Assembly (NCBI GenBank): GCA_021397845.1
Contig: CM038052.1
Span: forward strand, 41,152,449-41,216,448
DNA length: 64,000 bases
Direction: 5' to 3'
From: Areca catechu
Lineage: Eukaryota > Streptophyta > Magnoliopsida > Arecales > Arecaceae
Made by a program: the position numbers and the translations under genes
Part shown: positions 20,958 through 33,965 of the stretch, one piece after another
How positions within the stretch are numbered: the stretch's first letter is position 1
Layout: every line of letters starts with the position of its first letter
Notes under the pieces: model-generated
The model's input: only the letters and a program-made list of their open reading frames with translations
Databases searched by the model: none
What the model was told of the DNA's origin: nothing

Positions 20958-21510
20958 ATAGGGGTGAAAGGAATATGGATAAAATTTGATCGGATATGGT
21001 TTCATATTCAAATCTATCTGGATATGGATATAAATTTGAGCATCCGACTAATATCCGTATTCATATCCGTATTTATAAATATATAGATGTAGATATAAAT
21101 AGACAACAATCCGATTCATATCCGATTTTACTTGTAATCCTATTTAATTTTATACAGTACTCATTAATTTTTTAAAAAATATATAAGTATGTTAACATAC
21201 TATTAACTTGATTTACTCTTAAATTAGAAATATCTTTGATTCTATAATCATATAGTTTAATTATCCGACTTATATCCATGTTTGTATCCATATTTTCAAT
21301 ATCCAATTTATATCCGTTTAAAACAAATATAGATATAATTTTTTATATCTTTTCAAACCGTATATGTTTTTGTCAAATATAAATATAATATAGATATAAA
21401 TATCTAATTAATATCCATATGTATTTGTCAAATAAAATAAATATAGATATAAATACACTGATATCCAATCTGTATCACATCCGGTTACAGTCTTACATAT
21501 AGAAGTATGC
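20958..21510. repeat. AT-rich dispersed repeat with many ATATCC(G) words, possibly a non-autonomous DNA transposon
   Basis: The block is dense in ggatatgg, atatccg and atatccat words on both strands. It begins gataggggtgaaaggaatatgg, a start that resembles terminal repeats of hAT-like miniature elements (TAGGGGTGAAA). The far end (atccggttacagtcttacat) matches that start only loosely in reverse complement. No coding domain is present. I am fairly sure it is a repeat and unsure of its class. Confidence 0.4.
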
Positions 21511-22646
21511 TAAAAGTATGCTAACTGAAATGCTTCATCTACCACGCAACCTTCATGAAATGGCTGTAAACCATGGTTTTATTGTAATAGCCAGGGGACA
21601 AAGATAGCAATTTTGATCCCAAATTAACTCCCTAACCCCAGATACCACAAAACCAAAGACAAGATCAAGGCACTCTGCGGATGTTCTTTGGAAAGAGTAA
21701 CATGGCAGCAGTTAAAAAACATTACTATCTGATACCTACTTTTTATGTTCCACATGTCAGGTTTGAATCTTTGGATTAAACCTGTTGGTTTTTATCTCCG
21801 AGGCCGAAGCTGAGATGATCCAACCTGAACCAGAAATAGCGTGCATTGCCACCCTTACCATTTGGTACTTTATATCAATATATTTCTGGAGAAGAAGGTA
21901 CAGCAAGGCAAGACAAATATCGAAGTAGGTTGATAGGCTGAGATACCAATAAGCTTTTGCTAAGGGAGGTGCAGAATCTCTCAGGTAGCCTCAGGTTTTC
22001 TAAATTTGAGGGTAATGGACAATCATGCTTCTCGATGACACCACTTGCACAATAATTCTTTGGGTCAAAATAGGACAGGTTAGGTTGCTTTGAAGGTTAG
22101 CCCAGGCTGAGTTCCCCAACACGATCTCAATTTTTTGTGCTGAGGTTCAAAATTAAATTGGATCCTTTCAGGTTAGATCAGGTCAGATTAGGTTGGGTCA
22201 AGTTACCTGAATCAATTTGGCCAAGTCACCTGTAAATAGGCCTATTCCATGTAAATAATATCTAGCAGTAAAACAAATGAATCAGGAATAGCAACTTGTG
22301 AATATAATATCGACTCTAATTTTAGATAGTTAAACAAATGCTACTGAAATCTTGAAAAAAGAAGGCATATCTTTTACATATATCCATTTAAAAAATGGCT
22401 TAAAAGCTTTGAATAATATTTAAACCATCCAAGAGCTCCCACCCTCTTCTTGATGTGAAAACAGAAGACATTAATTGTCCCACAACAACCTAATATACAA
22501 CAGTTGCCTTTGAGAGGAAGATCAAATCTTCCACAAAAGAGAATGATCACCGTAAACTATCCCTATAGGAACAATATATTCACACCATGAATAGAAGCTG
22601 AATGTTCTAAATATTATCATTTCAAAGTACTATAACAATTCCAGAT
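21511..22646. other. Intergenic region and 3' UTR of the GH43 gene
   Basis: No gene is seen. A short stretch at 22060-22240 has repeated words (taggttgctttgaaggttag, gattaggttgggtcaagtt). The part near 22646 must hold the 3' UTR of the minus-strand gene, but no clear poly(A) signal stands out. Confidence 0.5.
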
Positions 22647-25506
22647 TTATGTAGTTCTCCGCCACTGTTCTGGCAGCCTCCATCTTCTGTGCCAATAAAT
22701 GGATACTCTAGACCACAATGGGAACCCAAAATTGTACTCTAGAGTTTCATCAGCCACTCCCCCCACAGTTAAAGGCAGCCATACATACCTGGAATCCCTC
22801 AGCTCTGCCGGCTTCCATCGATCTGCCATGAAGATGAATGAACCTGGCAACCCAGGCAGCGGTACTACAAATGTGCTCTGAGCGAAGAATGTCGTCCACC
22901 TGAAAATCTTGTTCCCTCCAACACAAGGATTTCCTAATGTTTCCCATGGGCCCATTATTGACTCTGCTGCATGAGCCAATGCTCTGTTTGGAGCCCACCC
23001 GGTACAACCAGAGGTGATCATGTAGTAGGTTCCCTCATACTTGAACAAGGCTGGAGCTTCCCTATGTCGTCCCACCAGAATCCTCCTCACCACTCTTGTG
23101 ACATTGAGGTAATCATCAGTTAGCGGACCAACATGGAGCTCACTGTTGTCCTCAGAAGAGTAGATAAGATAGGCCTTCCCATCGTCGTCTTTGAAAATGG
23201 TCATATCCCTACTATCAAAACCATGGGGGCGCATGCTATAAAGGTATGAAAAAGGTCCCGTCGGGGAGTCACTGACGGCCACACCCACTGAAGCTTTGGT
23301 GTAGTTAGCATCATCTATGTGCATCCACATGACATATTGACTGCTCTTATCATTGTATATCACTTTGGGTCTCTCAAGCACATTGGAGACATGGAGATCA
23401 TAGGTGGCATTCGTTCCCTCTCCTGACAGCACAATGCCTTCATTTGTCCATTCCCACAAGTCCTTTGAGGAGTAGCAACTAACTCCAATGATGTCAACCT
23501 GGAGAAGAATGAAGCATTTATGAGCTTAGTTTAAATTTTGTGATAGCTTATCAAGCCATAAAATGTAAAAGCTAGACTAGAGATATCATAGAGAGAAAGC
23601 ATACCCAGATAACACTGTAAGCAAACATTCCAGTTTGAAGCACGTATAAAGCAGACTTTCAAGACTGCTTATAAGTATCTGTAACGTAGGACTTTGTGAA
23701 TTCTTGGATTACTTCTCTTGGTTAGATTGAAAAATGTAGCATATGATATGGGTATCAGGTGTGGCAGCCAACGTACATAAACCTCAAACAAAAACAAGCC
23801 TCTGAGGCATATTCATTTTTTTAGTCAAGCCGACCAAAACTGTGAAGCGGTTCCTTGATATAAAGAGAAAAATAACGGTGGTATCACAACAGAATCTGCT
23901 TTTATTCATGTCATTTCAGCCTCAGCAACATGCTTCTCTTTTATGTACACAATCCTTTCAATCTCTTCAGATGTAACATCAATGCCACCAACCCCAGAAG
24001 ACTTTGCAAATGTTCACCAGTACTCTCTAATTTCATACACAATTACAATTCTGAATCCATGAGTGCAGCTCTGCCACACTATTTAGGAAAACTATCCAAG
24101 CAGATTGGAATACCACATGTATTTAGTATGGAATAGGACCAAGATAGATGTGCCCTCAAGTTTGATTTGGTTATAACAAAATCCACTGAGATCATTCAGT
24201 CAGGACAGACATTAAACACCACTGATTCTACACCATTAATAACAAAATGAAGATAAAATTCCTACATTTAGTATAATATAGCTTGATCCCATCGATGTCC
24301 CAAAGTGAAGAATATGAGTGAATTATGTTGCTGAAAATCTAATATCAGTTGATCACCTGTTTCAAGCAAGTAGTTTCCTTGGGGTCAACTTCTAGATCAA
24401 CTCTCCACAAACAGTCCATTATCCAGAGTGTTAATGTGAAGTTTGTGACTGTTAGCATGCTAGACAAATAAAAGTTTGGTAACTAATTGTCCATGCAACC
24501 AAGCAACTGATTTTTCCAAAAATGGATAAAGAAAATATTCTTGAGCTATATAAATACCAATAGCCATCATATTCCACCAAACAAGCAAAAATATTCTCCT
24601 GAATGATAAATGCTAGTTTATCACATGTTGATAAATAAATAATTATTATTTTATAAATGATATTAAGAAACTAGAACAAGTACCACGGTCACACAGCATG
24701 ATCACCACATAGACATGTAATGACCCTAACCTAAAATCTTTTGAACAGCTTAAACATTTGAGTTTTGGTCATTTCATGCACAAAGCTGGCAATCAAAAGT
24801 GTAGAAAGCTCCTACTAAAAAATGTGATATGTAAAAGACCATGCTCCGGTAAGATTTTCATCTTACTTGGCTTTAGGATCACATTGGTACATGTAGAACT
24901 CCATGTCTCTCACGGAAATAGGGAGTGAGATGCTTCCCCCAATTTAAGAGTGGAATAATCATTTTGCTTGTTAGATAATAAAACATGCCCTCACCAAGAT
25001 ATAGCAGTCGAAACTAGAAAGGAACAGACATTCCCACATAAGACATGCAAAAGAATGTCCTTGTATGCTGTATATTGTACTTTTTTCAAAGAGACTAATA
25101 AATAAAAAAAAAGTTACATCACAGTGTCACAGCCAATAACATATTCCCACCTCATCTTAAACATGATTGATCAAGCAATGTCACTCAAACTAGATAAAAT
25201 ATTGAGCCACACAACATTAATAGACTCGCAAAGAAGTCAACAAATTGGAGCTAACGTGCAGTTAGTGACTGTTTTGCAATGATGACAAACCGGATGGCCC
25301 ATCCTCATGTTCTTTGTCAAACTTGAGGACTGAGGGTTGGAAAGCTTGCAACAATGCAGAAATCCTCTATTAAAGATTAGGTATTTAGACTGATAGTATT
25401 TTTCTTACTACTTAATTGATAGTGCCATATTTGGGCATACCTCTACTTGTTCAATGTACATGGGAACTCTACTTGTTCAATGTACATGGGAGCTCATGAA
25501 TAATAA

Positions 25507-25605
<99 letters not shown>

Positions 25606-28600
25606 TGTGCATGTGCGCATGTGAACACGTGTGTATATTAGTTCTTCATTGTTTTACTTTCTCTTTGTTTTTTGGGTACATAATCTGTTGTATCTAACTA
25701 GAGGACTGGCTTAATTTATTTGATCAATTCTTAAGGGGTCATTGACAATTAAATAGATAAATGCCCTCGCATTGAAAAGTGAGTAAAAAGGTGTCTCTTC
25801 AACAACCTTCATAGTTATAATGTGCTGAGTCCAAAAATCTGGCCATAGATAGAACAGCCATACATGCCCATGATGAAGTTCCTAAGCTGCCGTTTAGACA
25901 ACGAACTAAATGGATAAAAAAAGAAGTGTTAATTAAAACAGCAATCAACCATAAGTTTAATTCGCTCCTAAACAACTTGATTCCTAAAAATCTGATTAGC
26001 ACTTGCTTTATCACAGAAACAAAGAACTGGAGTAGCTGTATGATTCCCCAGGAAGAATGTGCAAGTGCAAAATAATTTCTCTGCAGCTGCATGAGCTATC
26101 ACACAATACCCGAACTTGGCACAAGAACAAGAGGAGAAAAACTGATTTTCTGCTTTTTCAAAATATGACAAAAACTAAAGAGAAGATGCAAAAGCAAGTG
26201 GTGTAATGCCAAATGATACAATCACAAGCAAAAACATGAGTGAAGGCTTTGAGTTCCAGCAAGGCAAAAGCAAATCCAAGAAAATCAAGGTACATAAGAA
26301 CTGCCAGAGAATGTGCAAGAGGACCATATGGTGGATTAAGCTAGAAGCACTGTAAAACTGGCTCACCATGAAAGTAACATACGCTACCAATCAAAGATGG
26401 TCAAGACAGACACAAACATCCAATAATAATGAGACAGTAGGATGTGTAAGGGGCTTGCATTATTAGATTGAACAAATGAATTTCCAATAGGAATCAACAT
26501 GGCATTTTTGATAAATTAGGCATAGCTAACTATATCAAATTTGTGCAAACCCACAACCACAATCAGAAAAGAGAAGTGAACATAATGAAAGAAGTTGAAG
26601 GACCAATGCCCATTTCAGACAAAAGTTCATACGATGATTCAAATGGGAAATAAAGAGTCACATGTGTGACATCCAGAGCACCATCACTCATTTGCCAATA
26701 TAAAGAAAAATAACCATAACACACTGATGAGGTTCCAAGTTAACATATTAGAATTGGCTCTCATGAAATGCTACTAAAAAATGGCACCAGAAATGTTCAT
26801 ACCTGGCAAAAGAGGCTTGTTTAATTTTCTGAATGACACAATTCCGGTGGATATTTAGCAAAGAATTTGACCAGAAAAGAAAATTGGGCAAAGAATGGGA
26901 AAGGCCAAGAGGGCGTTACATCCAGACATCCTCAAACAGGTGACTATGAAGAAAAGGCATTCTATAAATTCATCTAATGGATGACCATCAGGAATAAAAA
27001 TAGCGATAACGGTGACGTAGTGGCATTTTTGGCAGACATGCGAAGGTCTCATCACAATCAAAATCACTATCATCAAATAATTTACTACTATTTCAATGTA
27101 AATATGTTTAGAAATACAGTAATGAGGGGCATGATGACATTGAAATTAGAGATGTTGTTTATCATGCATGCACATGTGCTGAAAAGCCAAATTCATTTCA
27201 TTAGAACTCAGAAGAACCAAGAAACATTCAAGTAAGTTGGTTCATCAAATCTCTTATTGATGTTTACAAAAGCAGCTAAGCAAATTAGTTCATTTGGAAT
27301 GTTCTGGTATCAGTATACAGGGTCGAACCACAATTGTTATTTAGGGTCACATCTTTGTTGTCACATTCTCCAAAAATTTGTTTTCTGTGTATGCAATGGG
27401 TTTGTCACATTTTTGGGTCTGGGGGATAGGGAGAAGACTAACAGAGCTTTGGAAAAAGCCAGTTTCTCTAAAATGCAACATACATGATTTTTGTCACAAT
27501 CATGTATAGCATAATCATCCTTTTTTAAAAAATGTTTGATAAGATGTAATGTATAAGAATGTCTACTTTTCTTTCCTAGATGAGAGAATGAGAGTTTGTC
27601 CATGACTCTCTCTCTCTCCATGGGTGGGAGTTGGATTACTTGATAAAGGATGAAATCTTGTTATCTTCTCCTTTGAATTTAAAGAAGTAAGAACTTACCA
27701 AAGCTACACAAGAATTAAGTGGTGAAAGAAATGGTTGACAAGCTATGGTTACAAATAAAGAGACTATACAGATACTGCGAAAGGCCACTTAAATATTGCT
27801 GAAAGAAGCCAAAATCCCACATTCTACCTTATGCTACGGTACAACAGTACTCTTCAAGTGTTGCTTTGATTAATGAATGCAAGCAGAGATGAGTGCACAC
27901 AGAGAAAGATGTTTAAGATTTTAAAGAAAAGGTTGTATTTTGTAGTAGTCATTGCAAGGAAAGAATATTGCAAGATGAAAGCATTCTTTACAATTCAACA
28001 ATTAGCATGATATCTATCATAATATAGTAGATATAGTTATAATACCCATATGTATACATCTCTGCATACTGGCCATTTATATGTCCAGCATTCTTTATAT
28101 GACACTATACATCTAGGAAGGAAAGAATCTTGCAAGATGAACACGATCTTTACAATTCAACAATTTGCATGATATCCATTCTAGTGTATAACTAGTATAC
28201 ATGTCTGCATATTGGCCATTTTTGGATCTTGCATTCTTTACATGACACTATACATCGAATCATTGAATATATGATGTAATTGTCATGTGCTGAGCTGTGC
28301 ATCAGGTTTTAGTCTTAGGATCGTTCATATTGATACATGACTAATGAGATAGTTTATTTAGTCCAACACTTGCTCATCGAATTTCAATCTATTTGTTGAA
28401 TTCAATCTAATACCACAAACCCTTATACCATACTTGGGTAGAAAGAGTGAGATCTAAGAAAAAGAAAACACCAGAACTAATGGACACATTTCTCGCTGAC
28501 ATAGTCATCGTGCATCACATTCCTTTGTTTACAAGCCATAAACTGCTGGTATAGTGATCACTATAACAGTTATAGACACTTGTTTTATCCTTGCACTATG

Positions 28601-31600
28601 AATGATTTTTGCACTTGCACGTACATGAACTTAAAACAATTATAGTCAAAAGTATAGGAACAGCAACTTCATTAATTTATACAATGATTGAACTTATAGT
28701 TTCTTTAACCATGTACCCCTCTCTAATCCCAACCCTACACCTAAAAAAGTACTTGGGATCCCAGGATTTTACCATAACTGTCAATATGCTATGATCCATG
28801 ATAATTCGTAGGGCAGATTCTGCAAAGATTGATACACAGGTTATTCTTTTATAAAGTTAAATTATCCTCGATAACGTTATTTTGATTATAAATAATTTAA
28901 TGTTTTCTGCTGATGTTTATCAAAAACCAATGGTTCGTTTACCAACATGTCATCATGTGCCATAAGTTGTGCAGATATTGTATGTATACCAGTACAATAC
29001 ATGAAGTGCATCTTATGTTCGCACATATAATTTGTATAGTACTGGGTGTACCGTAGCATATCACTGCAAAATGGATTAGTATGTTAATAGCAAATATGCT
29101 GCATAGTAAATTACATGGTCAATCCTAAATTTCCTCATTCAAGAGAGAAAGTCAAACTTTTGCTTCTAGAACTCTTCCAACCTCATCTGTAACCAAATTT
29201 GAATATGGATCGATCATTTGGAGGTAAAAAAACACTAAAATAGAATTTCAATACATTATTTGAACAGGTGAGACAGAGTTTTAGAAATTTTCAGGATTTC
29301 TTCTCATCTAAATAATAAAAATTTCTATACCTTTGCATAGATATGTTGGATCAAGTGGCACACCCAAGCAATACAAGTTATTAGCTAGGAAGAAAATGGT
29401 TGAGGAAGCAGGTAATCAAATATGAGCACAACTCCATATATCACATGACAATATTATGGAAAGGAAAGAGATCATAACATTTATGCCAACAATGTCAACA
29501 GCACTTTGGGTTCAGGAGATGGTTGAGGGCATAGCGGTAGCACAGTTAGTATACTTACAAATGGAATTACGTAGAACCACTAACTGGTTGTCTAAATATT
29601 GTGGAAAACATAACCAGAGATGGTGAATAGGCAGGGCAAGGGTGAGGGCATAACATCAGCAGTAGCACCATCAATAGAACATATAAATGGAATTATGAAG
29701 TGGTACGATATTGTGGATACCATATATATATAGGTGATGACTGAACTGTACTTGAACACTCTTGTAATGGGAGATGCATTTTTCAGGGGGTGATGATGAT
29801 GATGACAACGATGATCATGGGCCATTATTAACACTGAATCATGCATTTCGATATATTTAGAAAAAAGAAAAAAGGTGTAGGTGCAAAGAAGGTCAGATAC
29901 ATATTAGGAGCTTCTGATACATGAAAGACTCACCATATCAAAATGTGGATTTTTAGCATTGATGGAAACCTTACTCTTTATTACCAAGTCCAACATGGCT
30001 CTCAAACAAAATCCCAACATACTACCGTCAGACATGGGTTTGATGTTCTTGGAGCTTGGTTGAGGATTGTGATATAAAGATTTCAAGTATATCATAATAT
30101 CAAGCAACCTGGGCTAAGTTTGTGGTGTGGAATTGGCGATGTATTTTGATTTCACTTCAATATTAAGCAATAGAACACTAACCTAAGGTTACAAGTTCAA
30201 AACAAGCTAAAAGAAGCTAGATATTTCTCTTGACGCGGCTATCCTAATTCCTTGATACCTTAGTCATGAATAGCCATGGCATTTCACACACCTATATAAC
30301 CTTTTGGCTGCTCATCTTAGAGTTATATAAACCTTTCATGCCCCTTGCTACTTGACAACAAAATAAGCTCTCTCATTTCACTTACTATTTATCAGAATGC
30401 CATTAGCTTAGAATATTTTGTTGATTCCTGTGGAAAGTAAGCATTTTTATTTATAATTTATCTAGGAAAGATGCATTCACATTCTAATGAATTGATTATG
30501 TCATCGATACATAATATTTTTTGTTCTTGGAATTTGTGACACTATCTATAATGCATCAAGAAGGTAAGTCTTGGGGCAATGATAAGGTTGCTCCATTTTA
30601 ACCTGGGTGTCATAGGTTCAAAATACAAAAATAGCCTCTCCGCATATAGAGGGTAGAGCTGCATACATCTAACCTCTCCAGATTCTGCTGATAGTAGCCT
30701 TGTACATGAGCTGCCCCTATCTATAATGAACCAAGGTAAGAACAAAAAATGAAAGTGGAATTAAATTTTTATCACTTTCTCAAAGCAAAATTAAGTTTCA
30801 TGACTATTGTAGAGGTAAAATATGAAAAACCTAATGGTAAGTGAAACTGAAATTATTAATTTTTCATGATAATACACATCAATCTTTAAGTTATTACACA
30901 GAAATGCCCCTTGACAAACTTAAGTTGCCAAGATTGAAAAATTGGGGATACCATTACATATATAAAGTATGTTGCATATTGTTTTTGACCTTGATGAAAG
31001 GAAATGAGCTGCACAAACCATAAATTAAGAAAAACAAATTCTAAATTTCAACTGACCCGTGCAGCTGATCTCCTATGTGCCTGGTAAGTTGCACCATCTT
31101 TGTTCTCCCCATACCAATAGTATGTCTCTGTCCTCTTATCAAATAAAACTCCCCCTCCATGTGCCTGAATAGGATTTCCCTCGGTGTCCAACCACAGTCT
31201 ACCAGGATAGTAATACATGCTGTCATTTCCTTTCTTATTTGGGTCCACCGCACTCTTTCTATCAGGAAAGAAAAGGGCATGCAATTCAGAAGATTCATCC
31301 AAGAATTCATCAACCACTGAAGGTGGCTTTCGTGGTCCTCTTCGTTTCAGTGCACGTGGTGACCGCTTTCCTCTAGGGCGTGGCAAATATAAATTCTCTT
31401 CCTCAACCTCTTCCCATTCTCTGGTAACAGAGAGATGGCTCGAACCTATATGGATCTCTCCCTCGTCTTTTTGATGGAGCAGGGAATAAAAATGAACCAT
31501 GACAATGCATCCCACCAAGCTCCACAGAACTAGAGATACAGAGCATTTGTTTCCTGCACTGCAATGGAAAGCAGATGATTTCTGGTTTTTGTTCCTCATC

Positions 31601-31605
31601 GTCAT
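22647..31605 (-). CDS. Golgi-type GH43 exo-beta-1,3-galactosidase, two coding exons
   Basis: Glycoside hydrolase family 43, closest to the plant group with Arabidopsis GH43A and GH43B, Golgi enzymes that remove galactose from beta-1,3-galactan of arabinogalactan proteins. Exon 1 (31605-31057) encodes residues 1-183. It has a short basic N-tail and one membrane anchor (about 21-43, CSVSLVLWSLVGCIVMVHFY), then a charged stem with PRPRGKRSPRALKRRG, which suggests a type II membrane protein. Exon 2 (23498-22647) encodes 184-466. Splice sites are good: donor CGG|GTCAGT and acceptor TTCTTCTCCAG|GTTGAC, phase 0. Candidate catalytic residues are Glu167 (YYWYGE), Asp281 (FDSRDM), Glu330 (HREAPALF, general acid) and Gln390 (FFAQSTF, in the place where this subfamily uses Gln). 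The end YWHRRWRLP is typical. The length of 466 residues fits the family. The frame is intact, so the gene looks functional. The intron is 7558 bp. Confidence 0.92.
25441..25494. repeat. 26-bp tandem duplication next to the CT tract
   Basis: The phrase ctctacttgttcaatgtaca plus tggga occurs twice in a row, then leads within 20 bases into the CT microsatellite. Confidence 0.85.
25510..25602. repeat. Long (CT)n microsatellite in the GH43 intron
   Basis: About 45 CT units with one interruption near 25552, followed by a short GTGTGTGC stretch. Confidence 0.95.
27958..28256. repeat. Direct repeat of about 160 bp, two copies, in the GH43 intron
   Basis: Copy 1 (from ggaaagaatattgcaagatg, 27958) and copy 2 (from ggaaagaatcttgcaagatg, about 28120) share long phrases such as tttacaattcaacaatt, gcatgatatc and gacactatacatc. 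They have diverged by substitutions and small indels. Confidence 0.85.
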
Positions 31606-31634
31606 TCTCCCTTTATTTTATCTCCAAGATAATA
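31606..31634 (-). other. 5' UTR part of the second transcribed exon of the GH43 gene
   Basis: It lies between a good acceptor (..actgcag|tattatc, exon from 31634) and the start codon at 31605. There is no upstream ATG in this short piece. Confidence 0.5.
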
Positions 31635-32524
31635 CTGCAGTAGTAAAAATACAACCTATATAGATCCAAAGTGAATCCAATCAAAGTCGCATCCTAATCT
31701 ATCCACTCTTTCCAACACCGAATAATGAACACTTCATTGAACTTTCAAAGAAAAATTTACATAAGGAATAAAAGTAGCACATAATACTCATCTGACATGA
31801 AACAGAAACATTGCGCTATCAGTAAGGAATTTCCAACGTGAAAAACTATCAGATAAGGCATTCACGCAACCTAAGTAGAAGCTGAGACTAATCAAACAAA
31901 GCAAGATAGACTAAAACCAGTAAACGGAAAGGAAAGGGAAAAAAGAACATAATTTAAAATTTGCTAGGGCATTTAGATTGAAGTAATTCATGTCCCCTAA
32001 ACTTGAACAAAGTTCAAAATCAAAAAAGAAAACAAGAAATAGGTCATCCAAAACTGATGCTGTCTACCCAATAAATTTCCCGAGGGACAGATCATAAAAT
32101 CAACATCAAGCACTAAAAAATGGAATTTTCTTTTTCAAAATCTTTAATCAATCAAAATTATGCCTTGAAGCATGCTAACAAAATTCAGTAACATATAGAT
32201 CCGAGTAAAAAACAATAGAATCCTTATTTCAGGGCAAAATAGTAGGCGAAAAAAAAAAATCGGCGTTCCTTCCAGAAAAACACAGCCAGAACTACGGAAT
32301 GGAAAAATCAAAATCGAAAACTAACCTCCAAAGTCCAGCTCATCCCAAAAAAAAGAAAAATCTGCAAAACCAACAACCAAATTCCGAGGCCCAAACCAAG
32401 CTAAGTTTCAACCAATACCCAATATAAATCACGCCCATGAAGATAAATAAATTTAGAAATCACACATCGAAGGAAAAAAGATCTTGAAAAAAATCTAAAA
32501 AATGGAAAAGTGAACTAAACCTAC
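31635..32524 (-). other. Probable 5' UTR intron of the GH43 gene (890 bp)
   Basis: The donor on the minus strand is ttttag|gtaggttt (intron from 32524); the acceptor is ctactgcag at 31640-31635. Leader introns are common in plant genes and often raise expression. The call rests on splice consensus only. Confidence 0.45.
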
Positions 32525-32760
32525 CTAAAAAGATCCTCGACGCGGGGGTAGAATTTAGAGATACGGCGAGTGATCTTGCTGTCTCCACCATATTTAGGAC
32601 TGGGGCTCAACGATGTGTATGTTTGTTTTTTTTTAAAGTAAGGCAAGGATGCCTCCCCCACTCCCCCCCCCCCACCCCCAACCCCTCTCCCCCTCTGGCA
32701 CGACCACAACGAGTCAAACGTTTACTTTCTTATTAGCCGTCAAAAGAGGGTGGCGCCCTA
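32525..32760 (-). promoter_or_regulatory. Probable first exon and promoter of the GH43 gene
   Basis: Upstream of the predicted donor lies a C/G-richer stretch with a C-run (32657-32684) and an A/T run (32627-32637). The transcription start should be in or just beyond this block. No unambiguous TATA box is seen. Confidence 0.35.
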
Positions 32761-33223
32761 AAACCCTCGGTTCAGGGAAAGGTTAGCTGTCCTTTTAGCA
32801 GCGGAGGGATACGTTTGGCTGTGGCTTAGACTCGAAATACGCAATTTATAGCTCCCCCAGTCCCCGGGATGGGCTCCCGACCTAAATAATATTTATCATT
32901 TTTGTTGTTCAGACTTTCTTGTCGAACAAAAATCATATGGGTCGGGCATCGTAAAATATCATGCCGGGTATTCAAAAAAATATCCCGATTTCATAAAAAA
33001 AAAATTAAAATAAAATCTAAAAAAAATCAAATCCAGTTCCATACGCGCACGATCTAAATCTACACTTATAGCCCATAAGCATACATAATCCATAGACCAT
33101 GTACGGCTTGTAAACGTGCATCGCCTAGGCGCATAGCCAAGCACAAAGCCCAGTATGCATTCATGCCCAACGCGCAGTCCACACACAGCCCAGGCACACT
33201 TCCTCTTCCCTCATTGGGGCCAT
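32761..33223. other. Intergenic region without recognised features
   Basis: Unique-looking sequence with an A-rich run at 32965-33035. I see no gene. Confidence 0.5.
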
Positions 33224-33908
33224 GATGAACCATTCAGTCCGCAATGCTCTTATGTAATGCTTGGATTGATTTCTCACGGTCTACGAAAATTTTACATTGC
33301 TCATGCATACAATTTATGAGATCGGATTGTGGCGCACATTCCCCATCATGATCAGATGGTGCAGGGCATCTCCGACTTCATTTTGGTCTGATCCAATGAT
33401 GATTGTGGTGCCATGGATACCGATCGGGTAGCCAAGAGCTGTTCTAGGATCAAAAGAGAATTGGGAAGGGAATAGAAGTTCTTTTTCAACGTGATTTGGA
33501 CCATTGTATTCATATTGAGATACAGAGATATCCTAGAGGCTATAAAAGGAAGGTAGGTAGCCAGGATCTAGGATAGGGGATCCAGAGAGCTTCTAGAAGG
33601 TATGATAGTAGCAAAAAAATAAGCTTGTAGGGGTTAGTGTCTCCTTGAGAGTTAAGAATTTTGTGATAGATTTTAGAATTTTTTATTGAGAGAAATTATA
33701 TAGTATTGAGAATGAAAGTTTCAATCTTATTAATATTTATTTTTATCATAGTAAAACCTTGCATATCCAACTAATTATGTATTTTATTTTATTTTTCTCT
33801 TCTTCCTTCTCTTGCAAAATCAATAATGACATGTAGTATTAGGAACGGGAATCCATATTCTGTACAAGAGATTCACCAACGAGTGGTATTAGCACAGTTG
33901 GTACCACA
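33224..33908 (+). repeat. LTR of copia element E
   Basis: The right end ..ggtaccaca lies five bases before the primer-binding site. The left end is approximate. A TATA box is at 33541-33549. Confidence 0.65.
33541..33549 (+). promoter_or_regulatory. TATA box of the copia E LTR
   Basis: TATAAAAGG, a near-perfect plant TATA match in mid-LTR. Confidence 0.55.
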
Positions 33909-33913
33909 ATAAC

Positions 33914-33926
33914 TGATATCAGAGCC
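33914..33926 (+). other. Primer-binding site of copia element E
   Basis: TGATATCAGAGCC, one base different from the initiator tRNA-Met type site TGGTATCAGAGCC. Confidence 0.85.
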
Positions 33927-33965
33927 ATGGATTATCCAAGTTGTTCGTGTTGATTGAGATCAAAG

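Larger units (their letters stand above)
23499..31056 (-). other. 7.56-kb intron of the GH43 gene
   Basis: It is defined by GTCAGT at 31056-31051 and CAG at 23501-23499. The content is AT-rich, non-coding, with a large (CT)n block (25510-25602), a 26-bp duplication (25441-25494), a direct repeat of about 160 bp (27958-28256) and scattered short repeats. I saw no retroelement protein domain and no gene on either strand. Confidence 0.8.
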
